DNA of 64,000 nt from Candidatus Dormiibacterota bacterium. GTDB lineage: Bacteria > Vulcanimicrobiota > Vulcanimicrobiia > Vulcanimicrobiales > Vulcanimicrobiaceae. Positions 43,306 to 52,162 of the stretch are shown one piece after another (the stretch's first letter is position 1; each line of letters starts with the position of its first letter). The stretch covers positions 1 through 64,000 of the forward strand of contig DATKQG010000035.1 in the NCBI GenBank assembly GCA_035532835.1, written 5' to 3'. The translations under genes were made by a program, and so were the position numbers. The notes beneath the pieces were generated by a model, which was not told the DNA's origin, did not search any database, and saw nothing but the letters and a program-made list of their open reading frames with translations.

Positions 43306-44349
43306 TTACTCTTCGCTGACGGTAACCGCGTTTGCCGAACCGTTTTTCGAAACCGTTCCGGCCAACGCTTCGCGAATTTTCGTCTCGATCTCGGCCGCCA
43401 TATCGCTGTGCTCTTCCAAAAACGCTTTCGCATTTTCGCGACCCTGACCGATGCGGTTGTCGCCGTACGTGTACCACGACCCGCTCTTGCCGACGATGTT
43501 CTGCTCGAGCGCGACATCGAGAATCGAGCCCATCTTCGAAATACCGCGGCCGTACGTGATGTCGAACTCCGCCTGTCGGAATGGCGGCGCAACTTTATTT
43601 TTCACCACTTTGACGCGGGTGCGCGTGCCGACGACATCCTGGCCGACCTTGATCTGTTCGAGCTTACGCACGTCGAGCCGAATCGATGCGTAGAATTTGA
43701 GCGCGCGGCCACCCGACGTCGTTTCGGGGCTGCCGAACATCACGCCGACCTTTTCGCGAAGCTGGTTGATGAAGATCATCACCGCTTTGCTGCGCGAGAT
43801 CGCGGAAGTGAGCTTTCGTAGCGCTTGCGACATCAAGCGAGCCTGCAGGCCGACGTGGGCATCGCCCATGTCTCCTTCGAGTTCGGCTTTGGTAACGAGG
43901 GCGGCGACCGAATCGACGACGATGACGTCGACGGCGTTGCTGCGCGTGAGCATCTCGGCGATTTCGAGCGCTTGTTCGCCGGTATCGGGCTGCGAAACCA
44001 GGAGGTTATCGAGATCGATGCCGAGCGCTGCGGCGTAGTTGGGATCGAGCGCGTGTTCGACGTCGATGAACGCCGCCGTGCCGCCGCTCTTTTGCGCTTC
44101 GGCAATCGCATGCAGCGCGAGCGTCGTCTTACCGCTCGATTCCGGCCCATAGATCTCGACGATGCGTCCGCGCGGGAAGCCGCCGACGCCTAGTGCCAAG
44201 TCGAGCGCGATCGAACCGCTCCGAATCACCTCGAAGGAGAGGCGCTCCTGAAAATCGCCCATCCGCATAATCGACCCCTTGCCGAATTGACGCTCGATCT
44301 GCGCCAATGCGTTTCCGAGGGCTACTTGCCGTTCGTCTTGCGCCGCCAT
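43306..44349 (-). CDS. recA: Recombinase RecA
   Basis: A 347-residue RecA from the ATG at 44349 with AAAGGA upstream. Walker A is [19 protein letters not shown], Walker [12 protein letters not shown], and the L2-region block [28 protein letters not shown] is complete. RecA mediates homologous recombination and LexA self-cleavage. No LexA box was seen in the 99 bases directly upstream; the nearest candidate is ahead of ftsY. Confidence 0.97.
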   Translation of the reverse strand: MAAQDERQVALGNALAQIERQFGKGSIMRMGDFQERLSFEVIRSGSIALDLALGVGGFPRGRIVEIYGPESSGKTTLALHAIAEAQKSGGTAAFIDVEHALDPNYAAALGIDLDNLLVSQPDTGEQALEIAEMLTRSNAVDVIVVDSVAALVTKAELEGDMGDAHVGLQARLMSQALRKLTSAISRSKAVMIFINQLREKVGVMFGSPETTSGGRALKFYASIRLDVRKLEQIKVGQDVVGTRTRVKVVKNKVAPPFRQAEFDITYGRGISKMGSILDVALEQNIVGKSGSWYTYGDNRIGQGRENAKAFLEEHSDMAAEIETKIREALAGTVSKNGSANAVTVSEE

Positions 44350-44448
44350 GCTCGTTCCTTTCGAAGTTTTGGTGCTCTTGCTGGTTGGTGGTGTTTCGAT
44401 GACCTTCACCCCATCACGCTCTCACATAGGAATGCCAAGTGGGTGGCA

Positions 44449-45378
44449 TTACGATCGTACCGATTCCGGCGCATCGTCGAAGAGCGCACGCGTAAATTCG
44501 GAGGGAACGAACGGCCGCAGCGCGTCCGCCGATTCGCCCAGGCCGATGAATTTAATCGGGATCTCGAGCGTATCGACGATGGCGACGAGCACGCCGCCCT
44601 TGGCGGTGGAATCCAGCTTCGTCACGATCACCCCGGTGAGTTCGGCCGTTTCGTTGAAGAGTTTTGCTTGAGAGATCGCGTTCTGGCCGGTCGTGCCGTC
44701 GACCACCAGTAGCGTCTCCGCCGGCGGGGCGCCGAGCTCGCGCTCGATCACGCGTCGCATTTTTTTGAGTTCTTCCATGAGGTTGGTCTTGTTCTGCAAA
44801 CGACCGGCCGTATCGATGAGAATGACATCGACGCCGCGCGCCACGCCCGCTCGAATTCCGTCGAAAACCACCGATGCCGGGTCGGCGCCGGCCGCTCCGC
44901 GGACGATGTCGCTGCCGCTGCGTTCGGCCCAAATCTGCAACTGTTCGGCCGCCGCGGCGCGAAACGTATCTCCGGCCACGAGCAGCACGCGTTTGCCCTG
45001 AGCCCGCAGCGCGGTGGCGAGCTTGCCGATCGTCGTGGTTTTGCCGCTTCCGTTCACGCCGACGACGAGAACGGCCGCCGGATGGGCGGCGAGCTGTAGC
45101 TCGGGATGCGGAAGCGTCAAGAACCGCTCGACATCTTTATGAAAGCGCGCCACGGCTTGAGCGGTGGTTTTCCACGCCTCCTGTTTCGCGACCGTCTGGA
45201 GTCCGCGACAGATCTTCTGCGTGGTGGGGACCCCGAAGTCCGCCAACACGAGTAGCTCCTCGAGCTCGTCCCAAAATTCGGGCGTCAGCGGCTTCTCGGC
45301 GCGGCCGAGGCCCTGTACCGCCGCAAATGTTTCGCGGGCCTTGCCCAGCGAACCGCGTAGTCGCTCAAACCAGTTCAC
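44449..45378 (-). CDS. ftsY: Signal recognition particle receptor FtsY
   Basis: A 309-residue GTPase from the GTG at 45378 (VNWFERLRGSLGKARE). Longer frames to 45459 would cross a hairpin and are rejected. Motifs are VVGVNGSGKTTTIGKLA (G1), DTAGRLQNKTNLMEEL (G3) and TKLDSTAKGG (G4). It delivers ribosome-nascent chains to the Sec translocon. It lacks the long acidic A domain of enteric FtsY. Confidence 0.93.
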   Translation of the reverse strand: MNWFERLRGSLGKARETFAAVQGLGRAEKPLTPEFWDELEELLVLADFGVPTTQKICRGLQTVAKQEAWKTTAQAVARFHKDVERFLTLPHPELQLAAHPAAVLVVGVNGSGKTTTIGKLATALRAQGKRVLLVAGDTFRAAAAEQLQIWAERSGSDIVRGAAGADPASVVFDGIRAGVARGVDVILIDTAGRLQNKTNLMEELKKMRRVIERELGAPPAETLLVVDGTTGQNAISQAKLFNETAELTGVIVTKLDSTAKGGVLVAIVDTLEIPIKFIGLGESADALRPFVPSEFTRALFDDAPESVRS

Positions 45379-45405
45379 GGAGTACGCCCATTTCCCAAAA
45401 ACTAT

Positions 45406-45419
45406 CGAACTCCTGTTCG
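45406..45419 (-). promoter_or_regulatory. Possible LexA box upstream of ftsY-recA-recX
   Basis: CGAACTCCTGTTCG matches CGAAC-N4-GTTCG on both arms. It lies 28 bases before the ftsY start. The central four bases do not fully fit the Bacillus consensus and the flanking -10 is not clear. Confidence 0.4.
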
Positions 45420-45441
45420 GGTTAAGGCTTCGCCTTAACCC
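45419..45441 (-). terminator. Hairpin between the FlhB-like gene and ftsY
   Basis: A perfect 10-bp stem, GGGTTAAGGC with GCCTTAACCC, around TTC. There is no T run, so it may be a REP-like palindrome rather than a terminator. It abuts the LexA-like box. Confidence 0.5.
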
Positions 45442-45490
45442 ATCGCCCTTCGGGCCCAAAGGAATTGTTTTAGGGCCCTGCGCCCCGCTC

Positions 45491-45793
45491 TTAGTGGGGG
45501 GTTTTGGATTCTGCGTCTACGCGGAAGACGTAGGCTAGGACTTCGGCTACGACGGCGTAGAGTTCGCGGGGAATGTAGTCGCTGACGTCCAGATGCGCGA
45601 GCGCTTCGACCAGCCCGGCGTCTTCGTAGAGCGGGATGCCGTGTTCTTTTGCCACGGCTAAAATCTGTTCCGCCGTAACGCCGCGCCCCACCGCCACGAT
45701 TTGCGGTGGCTCGCTCTTGCTCGGGTCGTAGGTCAGCGCGGCCGCCGCCGGGCGCTTGTACCGCCCTTTGCGGAAATCGAAGAATCGATTCAT
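45491..45793 (-). CDS. FlhB-like cytoplasmic domain protein (YlqH/FhlB type)
   Basis: A 100-residue protein resembling only the C-terminal cytoplasmic domain of FlhB: ALTYDPSKSEPPQIVAVGRGVTAEQILAVAKEHGIP, LVEALAHLDVSDYIPRELYAVVAEVLAYVF. The NPTH site region is replaced by DPSK, so self-cleavage is not expected. Such stand-alone proteins occur in Bacillus (YlqH) beside a FliK-like gene, as here, where they overlap by ATGA. Confidence 0.85.
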   Translation of the reverse strand: MNRFFDFRKGRYKRPAAAALTYDPSKSEPPQIVAVGRGVTAEQILAVAKEHGIPLYEDAGLVEALAHLDVSDYIPRELYAVVAEVLAYVFRVDAESKTPH

Positions 45794-47628
45794 GCGTGCA
45801 AATCCAACTGAGCGGCCGGCGGCTCGTCCGGCTCGACGGACGCCGGTGCGGCAGCCTCGGCCGCGGCACGAACGGGAGCGACGTCGGCGCCGATCGCGGA
45901 GACCCGATAACGCAGGTGCTCTAAGCGCGATCGCAGATCGGCAAGCGTGGAACGAAAGCGAGCCGCGGCGCCCGAGCGCTCGGTTTTGACGCTCACGCTG
46001 ACCTCGCGCCCAACCGCCTGCAAATCGATCGCGACGGTTCCGAGCGTTTTGGTATCCAGCACGAAAGCGACGTGAAAGCTATCCCCGTCGAGCGAGGCAC
46101 CTTTACGAGCATCGCGCGCGATGCGCAACTGCGTCGGAGCGCCGCCGTCGCGATAGAACACCGGGACCGAAATCAGCATCGCGTTCGGATCGCTCTGGCG
46201 CGCGTTCAAAACGTTCAATTGCGCAGCGGTGATTGCGTTGAGCGCGCTACCGAGAGCTGCGGGAAGATTCGGCGCGCCGCCGTTCGGGGGCGCTTGCAGC
46301 AGCGACATGATCGCCGTTTTGACATCGAGTGCCAACGCGGCGCTGCGCTCGGCGACTTGCGCTTGCGTGGCCGGCGGCAGCACCAGCGCGGGCGCGTTAG
46401 GCTGCGCGGGCACCGTGCGTTCTTCAAACGCAGCGGGGGCCGCCGTGCCGAGCGCCGGCTCTTGCTCCGGCTGTTCGAGCGCGGTGAACGCTCGAACGAT
46501 GGCCGCAAATTTTGATTCGCGCCCATCGAGAACGTTGCTCACGTACGATGCCAGTTGTTCCGCCAGCGTACGCGTATTCGACGGATCGATGCGGCCGGTA
46601 AACGAGAGCAGGCCGCGTAGTCCCGGCACGCGCGGGTCGCCGGCCGGCGTCTGCGCGAGCGCTCGCTCCAGCGCAGCAAACGCACGCGGTATCTCGCGAA
46701 CGCCCTGGGCGAGGATCCGGGCGGCGGCCAGCGTTAATGCGGTTTGCGGCACGCGCAGCCGGCTCAGGAGCGCCTGCTCGGGCGAAACGGATTGGGAGGG
46801 GGCCGCCGCTACCGCCGCCGGAGTCTGCCGCGCCGGGAGCATCGGAGCCCGTTCGGGGCCCGGCGCCGTCGACGCTCGAGCCGTCGCTTCGGCCGCGGGA
46901 TCGGTCCCGATACGGGCTCCGATCTCGGCCGAGGTCGCCCGGGCGGCGGCGATCCGCGCCTCGATCTCGGCTTGAATCGGCTGGACGGGCAGCCCCGTTT
47001 GCGGCTGCGCGGCCGTCGTCTGCGGGAGCGCCGGCCCCGCCCGAAGGGCTGCCGCCGCGAATACGGCCGGCGAAGGCGCCATACTGCCGGTCGGAATCGC
47101 GGGTGAAGGATTGGGCCCCGCTGCAGGCTGATTCGGTGCGGCGGCGCTCGGCGGCTCGGGGGCCTGCTGCGGCAGTACGCGCAACGGGACGCGGTCGCTA
47201 GGCGATCCGGCGACCGGCGGCCCGGGGGCTTGCGGGCTCGGCACCTCGGTTTGGAGCACCGCGGAGGCCGGTGCGCCCGCGGCCGGCGGCTCGAGGGCGA
47301 CCGGCGGGGGTAGGTTCGCGGGGTCGGCAACCCCCAAATTTCGAACCAGGATCTGGCTCCCCGAAAATCCGGTGACTTGCAGCGCGAGCGTTTCGCCGGG
47401 GTAGACGCCTTGCGGCAGCGACGCGACGACCGTCTGCCCGAGAAACGAGAGCAGATCGTTACCGCCGGATGGCGGAAGAATCGTGGCCGGGATGACGTCG
47501 CCGACCGAAACCTGAGCTTGCAGCACCCCGGCCGACACGCCGAGGTCGATGGTTGCCTGCGCGATCGCTTGTTGCGCCGCGGCCACCGCTTCGAGCCCGA
47601 ACGCGGCTAACGGATCGAACGAGGCCAT
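45790..47628 (-). CDS. Second FliK-like hook-length-control protein
   Basis: A 612-residue protein rich in Ala, Pro and Gln. The N-terminal region (VGDVIPATILPPSGG, LGQTVVASLPQGVYPGETLALQV) and a C-terminal FliK-type domain (VAFVLDTKTLGTVAIDLQAVGREVSVSVKTER) are separated by low-complexity sequence. It resembles the Bacillus YlqG protein that neighbours YlqH. Whether it acts as a second ruler or is specialised for another secretion role is unknown. It is followed by the FlhB-like gene. Confidence 0.72.
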   Translation of the reverse strand: MASFDPLAAFGLEAVAAAQQAIAQATIDLGVSAGVLQAQVSVGDVIPATILPPSGGNDLLSFLGQTVVASLPQGVYPGETLALQVTGFSGSQILVRNLGVADPANLPPPVALEPPAAGAPASAVLQTEVPSPQAPGPPVAGSPSDRVPLRVLPQQAPEPPSAAAPNQPAAGPNPSPAIPTGSMAPSPAVFAAAALRAGPALPQTTAAQPQTGLPVQPIQAEIEARIAAARATSAEIGARIGTDPAAEATARASTAPGPERAPMLPARQTPAAVAAAPSQSVSPEQALLSRLRVPQTALTLAAARILAQGVREIPRAFAALERALAQTPAGDPRVPGLRGLLSFTGRIDPSNTRTLAEQLASYVSNVLDGRESKFAAIVRAFTALEQPEQEPALGTAAPAAFEERTVPAQPNAPALVLPPATQAQVAERSAALALDVKTAIMSLLQAPPNGGAPNLPAALGSALNAITAAQLNVLNARQSDPNAMLISVPVFYRDGGAPTQLRIARDARKGASLDGDSFHVAFVLDTKTLGTVAIDLQAVGREVSVSVKTERSGAAARFRSTLADLRSRLEHLRYRVSAIGADVAPVRAAAEAAAPASVEPDEPPAAQLDLHA

Positions 47629-47631
47629 GCC

Positions 47632-47952
47632 CTAAACAACGACGTCGATGAAGTGCTCGCCGTCGCCGGCCAGGATCGCGGACGAATCTATAAAGGGAGC
47701 GTCGTGGGGCTGACGTTGCTCCGGCGTGTACGAATCGGCGTTTCCGCCTCCGTCCGCATCGGCGCGCAGATGAGCGCTCTCCGTATCGGCGGTCTCCGCG
47801 ATCGTCTCCTCGCGCTGGTGCACCTGATTGGCGAACGCCACCTGCGCGGCTTGCTGGGCTATTCCAGGTGCATTCTGCTCGCTGCTAACCAGGGCCGCGT
47901 TCTGCGGCCCAGCCAGGTAAGCGAGTTGCAGATCCACGGGACGAATCGCCAT
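47632..47952 (-). CDS. Small protein between fliA and the FliK-like gene
   Basis: A 106-residue acidic protein starting MAIRPVDLQLAYLAGPQNAAL, then SSEQNAPGIAQQAAQVAFANQ with Gln/Glu-rich helices and REETIAETAD. Small proteins with this kind of start are found downstream of the flagellar sigma factor in some clostridia-like clusters; I do not know a function. Its first 68 bases overlap the 3' end of fliA in another frame. It ends 3 bp before the FliK-like gene. Confidence 0.6.
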   Translation of the reverse strand: MAIRPVDLQLAYLAGPQNAALVSSEQNAPGIAQQAAQVAFANQVHQREETIAETADTESAHLRADADGGGNADSYTPEQRQPHDAPFIDSSAILAGDGEHFIDVVV

Positions 47953-48811
47953 GGTCGGGTATTTCCCCCCGCACGGTAAGTTCTACTCTACCATCGGCCG
48001 AAGGAACGGGCTTCCTGAGATATTTTTGCTTGATCGTCGGGTCGTCGTCGCGGTAGCCCAGATCCTCGCGGAGCTCCTTCAATCGTTGGCGTAAATGAAT
48101 CACGGCTTGAGCGTGAATCTGCGAGACGCGCGACTCGGATACCCCAAGCGCGCCTTTGATTTCTTTGAGGGTCTGCCCCTCGAAGTAGTAGAGGCTGATC
48201 ACCGTGCGCTCTTGCTGCGGCAGGCTTTCGACCGCGCGAACCAGTTCGACCCGAACCTCGTGCGCCTCGACCTCGACGGTCACGTCGTTGTCGTCGTCCT
48301 TTAGCGTGTCGACCAGTGGAATTTCGTAGCCTTTTTCGTTTGGCAGAAACTCCTCGAGCGAGAGCACCGAGGTGCCGCGCACTCGCTGCACGAGCTGATC
48401 CAGCTCCTTCTTCGAGAGGCCGAGCTTGGCCGCGACTTCATCTTCGGTAGGGGCTCGACCGTGCTCGGTTTCGAGCTCCGCGAAGGCGCGCTCGAGTTCT
48501 CTGGCACGCTGGCGAACGGCGCGCGGAACCCAATCCAGCGAGCGAAGCGCATCTAAAATTGCGCCGTTAATGCGCGTGATCGCATACGTTTCGAATTTGA
48601 CGCCTCGGCCGTCGTCGTATTTTTCGATCGCGTCGATCAGGCCCAATATTCCATCGTTGATGAGATCGTTAATCTCAACATTCGGCGGCAAATTAACGGA
48701 GATGCGACCGGCCACATACTTGACCAAATGCAAGTATTTATGCACGATCTCTTCTCGCGAAAGTTCGACGCCGCCGATGACGTAGCGGCGCTGACTACGG
48801 CCCAGCTTCAT
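47885..48811 (-). CDS. fliA: Flagellar sigma factor FliA (sigma-28)
   Basis: A 308-residue sigma factor from the ATG at 48811. Region 2 reads NDLINDGILGLIDAIEKYDDGRGVKF and AITRINGAILDALRSLDWVPR. Region 3 is RAPTEDEVAAKLGLSKKELDQ. Region 4 is GQTLKEIKGALGVSESRVSQIHAQA. It should read the TAAA/GCCGAT promoters seen ahead of cheY and fliF. The C-terminus extends about 50 residues past region 4 and overlaps the next gene by 68 bases, which is unusual. Confidence 0.93.
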   Translation of the reverse strand: MKLGRSQRRYVIGGVELSREEIVHKYLHLVKYVAGRISVNLPPNVEINDLINDGILGLIDAIEKYDDGRGVKFETYAITRINGAILDALRSLDWVPRAVRQRARELERAFAELETEHGRAPTEDEVAAKLGLSKKELDQLVQRVRGTSVLSLEEFLPNEKGYEIPLVDTLKDDDNDVTVEVEAHEVRVELVRAVESLPQQERTVISLYYFEGQTLKEIKGALGVSESRVSQIHAQAVIHLRQRLKELREDLGYRDDDPTIKQKYLRKPVPSADGRVELTVRGEIPDHGDSSRGSATRLPGWAAERGPG

Positions 48812-48905
48812 GCAACCCCATTCGCGCAACGCGCGCTTGAGCCGGATAATTCACAGTCTATCCACAGCTTCCTACCCACGGCTCCAATCGTTGCCATTCG
48901 ATCGG

Positions 48906-49979
48906 TTAAGCCTTCGCCGCGCCGACCAGTTCGTTGAGCACGTATGGCATATCGTCGAGCGCTGCAACCCGATCCACCAATCCCTCCTTCGCCGCCGCGC
49001 GGGGCATCCCGTAGACCACGCACGTCGCCTCATCTTGCCCGACGACGTAGCCGCCGCGCTCCTTGATTTTCCGAAGGCCGCGCACGCCGTCTTGTCCCAT
49101 TCCGGTCAGAATGACGCCGAGCGACGAGGCTCCGAAAATCTCCGCAACGTGTTCGTCCATCACGTCGACGCTGGGAACGTGCAACGAAGTACCGTCGTCG
49201 TCAACCAAACGGACCTCGATATCGCCGAGTGAACGATGCAAAGAGAGTTGCCTGCCGGATGGGACGATGAACGCCACGCCCGGCTTGAGAAACATTCCGG
49301 TGGCGGCCTCGACGACCCGAATTTTACTGAGCGCATTCAATCGATCGGCAAGCGGCCGCGTGAATCCGAGCGGCATGTGCTGAACGATCACGATCGGCGT
49401 CGGAAAGCCCTGCGGAAGATACGGTATCACGTGGGATAGCGCGACCGGCCCGCCGGTGGACGTACCGATCGCTACGCAAGCAAAGGGCTCGCGCCCTTGG
49501 CGCGGATGCTGGGACGGTGGCGAGGGCGGAGCCTTGCGTTCGGCGACGCGCGGGAGCGGGCTCTCGACGAACGGGCGCGCGCCGCGGCGGGCGAAGGTGC
49601 GGATCTTCCGAACGAGATCGCGGGCGACTTCGTTAATATTCGTATAGGCGGCATCTGGTTTCGCGATGAAATCGACCGCTCCGTTTTCGAGCGCACGAAA
49701 CGTCGTTTCCGCTCCGTCTCGCGTGAGCGTACTGACCATGATGATCGGCACGCGATGATGGGCCGCGATCTGACGAACCGCTTCCAATCCCCCGATGCCC
49801 GGCATCTCGACGTCCATCGTAATGATGTCGGGATTGACTTGTTCGGCCTTGGCGATCGCCTCCTCGCCGCTACGAGCCGTCGCGACCACGTGAACGTCCG
49901 GCTCGTTCTCCAGCATCTTCGTGATCGCGCGTCGCATGAACGCCGAGTCGTCGACGACCAAGACATTGATGTGATCCAC
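48906..49979 (-). CDS. cheB: Chemoreceptor methylesterase CheB
   Basis: A 357-residue two-domain protein. The receiver has VLVVDDSAFMRRAITKML and the phospho-Asp in IITMDVEMPGIGG. The esterase domain has the serine in AIGTSTGGPVAL, the histidine in VQHMPLGFTRPLA and the aspartate in GMGQDGVRG. It deamidates and demethylates receptors. It ends 95 bp before fliA and follows cheR by 4 bp. Confidence 0.95.
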   Translation of the reverse strand: MDHINVLVVDDSAFMRRAITKMLENEPDVHVVATARSGEEAIAKAEQVNPDIITMDVEMPGIGGLEAVRQIAAHHRVPIIMVSTLTRDGAETTFRALENGAVDFIAKPDAAYTNINEVARDLVRKIRTFARRGARPFVESPLPRVAERKAPPSPPSQHPRQGREPFACVAIGTSTGGPVALSHVIPYLPQGFPTPIVIVQHMPLGFTRPLADRLNALSKIRVVEAATGMFLKPGVAFIVPSGRQLSLHRSLGDIEVRLVDDDGTSLHVPSVDVMDEHVAEIFGASSLGVILTGMGQDGVRGLRKIKERGGYVVGQDEATCVVYGMPRAAAKEGLVDRVAALDDMPYVLNELVGAAKA

Positions 49980-49983
49980 GAAG

Positions 49984-50814
49984 CTAATCCGCCTTCCGTC
50001 GGTAGTAGATGGCTTTGGGCGTGACGAGCGGTTCGTACAAGTCGGTAATCCTCATGATCGATTCGGCGTGGCCGAGAAACAAGAATCCGCCCGGGCGTAA
50101 GGCTTTTGCGAACGCCTCCACGACGCGCTTTTGTGTCGGCTTATCGAAATAAATCAACACGTTTCGGCAAAAAATCGCGTCGTGAATACCCATGGCGGCG
50201 ACCGCTCGTTCGTCGAGCAAGTTGATTCGCGAAAAATCGACCATCTGTTTTACGTCATCGTTGAGGAAAAAGCCGCCTTGAAACGGACGAAAGTACTTTT
50301 GAACCATTTCGGGCGGCGTCGCCCGAAATGAAAGTTCGCGATAGAACGCCGTCGCCGCGCGATCGAGGGCGCGCGGCGAAAGGTCGGTTGCACGGATGGT
50401 GATACTGGAAGTTTGCAATCGCCGTCCTTCGCGCAGCATCATCGCGATCGTGTACGGCTCTTCCCCGGTCGAACTCGCCGACGACCAAATCCGCAAGCGT
50501 CCGCCGTTCGTCTTGAGCGCTTCATCGACGACGTCGCTCACGAGTACGTCGAGCTGCGATCTCTCGCGAAAAAAATACGTCTCGTTGTTCGTCAGGACCG
50601 AAGCGAGCTCGCCCCACTCGGTCTCACGCTCCGGGGACGACGTGAGGAAACGATGGTACTCGGTAAACGTCGAGACGCGACACTTGAGCAAACGCGTCTG
50701 CAAGCGGCTCTGCAAAAGAAACAGCTTCGTGTCGTCGTAGAAAATGCCGAAGCGCGAACGGATGATGTCGCGCAACGCCTGGAATTCCGCTTCCGAGATG
50801 ATGGTCGTCGACAC
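49984..50814 (-). CDS. cheR: Chemoreceptor methyltransferase CheR
   Basis: A 276-residue CheR. The N-terminal helical domain (FQALRDIIRSRFGIFYDD) precedes the SAM-binding domain with IWSSASSTGEEPYTIAMML and DAIFCRNVLIYFDKPTQ. It adds methyl groups to receptor glutamates. It lies between the FAD oxidoreductase gene (13 bp) and cheB. Confidence 0.95.
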   Translation of the reverse strand: MSTTIISEAEFQALRDIIRSRFGIFYDDTKLFLLQSRLQTRLLKCRVSTFTEYHRFLTSSPERETEWGELASVLTNNETYFFRERSQLDVLVSDVVDEALKTNGGRLRIWSSASSTGEEPYTIAMMLREGRRLQTSSITIRATDLSPRALDRAATAFYRELSFRATPPEMVQKYFRPFQGGFFLNDDVKQMVDFSRINLLDERAVAAMGIHDAIFCRNVLIYFDKPTQKRVVEAFAKALRPGGFLFLGHAESIMRITDLYEPLVTPKAIYYRRKAD

Positions 50815-50827
50815 GATCGGTTATCGG

Positions 50828-52054
50828 TTACGCACGAGCCGCGCGCAGGGCAAAGCGCGCCGCGTGCGCGTAGAGATGCACGCGATCCATGAAGCTTCGC
50901 TCCCCGTCTTCGCGCGCAAGCGCGTCGGAGAATTTTGGCGAGCCGGCAAGTTGTTCGAACAACACGCGAAAGCGCGCCGGGCGCGCTTCGAGAAATCGCA
51001 TCAGTTCGACGCGGTGGGTGAGGCGGCGCGCAAAGCGCTCTCGCAAGGCCCGAGCATAGTGAGCCGCGGCGCGGCCTCCTTGGTTACGGTACGTGATGAT
51101 CGCTTCCGCGGCCAGCCGTCCGCTCATGGCCGCTTCGAAGATGCCCTCGCCGTTGGTGGCATCGACCAGTCCCGCCGCCGTACCGCCGACCATCACCGCT
51201 CCGTCGCTCACGCGAGGCCTCGGCAAGCCGCCGTAGAGGAGATGCCCCTCCTGTTTGACGCGAAGGACTTGCGCATCGGGATAGAGTCGCCCGCGCACGC
51301 GCTCGGTAAAGCGCTCCAATTCGGCGCGAAGTTCCGCCCCGCCCAATTTCCCCACCAGCCCGAGGCCAATCGCCAAGTGATCGCGCTTGGGAAACATCCA
51401 CGCGACGATGGTGCGTCCGTCCGCCGCGGCATAGTAATGAAGTTCGAGCGTACGGTAGGCGATGGACGCCGCCGGACGATCCAAATACACGCGATATTGC
51501 AGCGTGGTCATCAAGCCGTCGTTCCAAGCATCGTAGGTGAACGCCGGAACGCCCCCGTCGGATGCGCCCCGAGCTCTCTCGTACGGAGCCGTCGCGCCTT
51601 GCGCGAGAAAGACCGAACGCGCGACGATGCGGCGCCGCTCGCCGGAGCGATAATCGGCATACTCCACGATGGTTCGATCGCCCGAACGTTCCAATCCGCG
51701 AAACAGCGATTGCGTGCGAACCTGCGCCCCTTCGCCCAGGGCAAGCGCCGCCATCGTCCCGTCGAGTTCTTCGCGCGTGGTCGTGTGGCCGGGACCGAAG
51801 AAGACTTCGTGCTCGCCCCCGTTCGCATCGAACAGCGCGAGCCGCGGGGTATCGCAATGCACCAGTTGACGCGGCAGATCGAAGGTTCGGCAGAAGCCCG
51901 GGCGCAGGCCGGCCGCGCATACGCGCTTCGCCCCGACGACCGCGTCTTTCTCGAGCACCGTGGTTGCGATACCCGCTCGCGCGGCTTCTCGCGCAGCGGT
52001 AGCGCCTGCCGGCCCGCAGCCGACAACGAGGAGCTCGGTCGTTTCCACCTTCAC
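50828..52054 (-). CDS. Geranylgeranyl-reductase-type FAD oxidoreductase
   Basis: A 408-residue flavoprotein starting at a GTG at 52054. The dinucleotide-binding site is LLVVGCGPAGATAAREAARAG. The class segments KRVCAAGLRPG and VMVGGTAAGLVDATNGEGIFEAAMSGR match the geranylgeranyl reductase family. These enzymes saturate isoprenoid chains of quinones, chlorophyll or lipids. The substrate cannot be named here. It is immediately upstream of cheR, which is an odd pairing, and diverges from ppa. Confidence 0.82.
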   Translation of the reverse strand: MKVETTELLVVGCGPAGATAAREAARAGIATTVLEKDAVVGAKRVCAAGLRPGFCRTFDLPRQLVHCDTPRLALFDANGGEHEVFFGPGHTTTREELDGTMAALALGEGAQVRTQSLFRGLERSGDRTIVEYADYRSGERRRIVARSVFLAQGATAPYERARGASDGGVPAFTYDAWNDGLMTTLQYRVYLDRPAASIAYRTLELHYYAAADGRTIVAWMFPKRDHLAIGLGLVGKLGGAELRAELERFTERVRGRLYPDAQVLRVKQEGHLLYGGLPRPRVSDGAVMVGGTAAGLVDATNGEGIFEAAMSGRLAAEAIITYRNQGGRAAAHYARALRERFARRLTHRVELMRFLEARPARFRVLFEQLAGSPKFSDALAREDGERSFMDRVHLYAHAARFALRAARA

Positions 52055-52162
52055 GCCTGCGTGCTTCGCGAGACCCTAGCGGGACACTTGCGTTGGCACG
52101 CGCGCCGAACGAAAGTCTTTACGAGGGACCGATTGCGGCCGCCTCGAAACCGCGAGGCCGTC

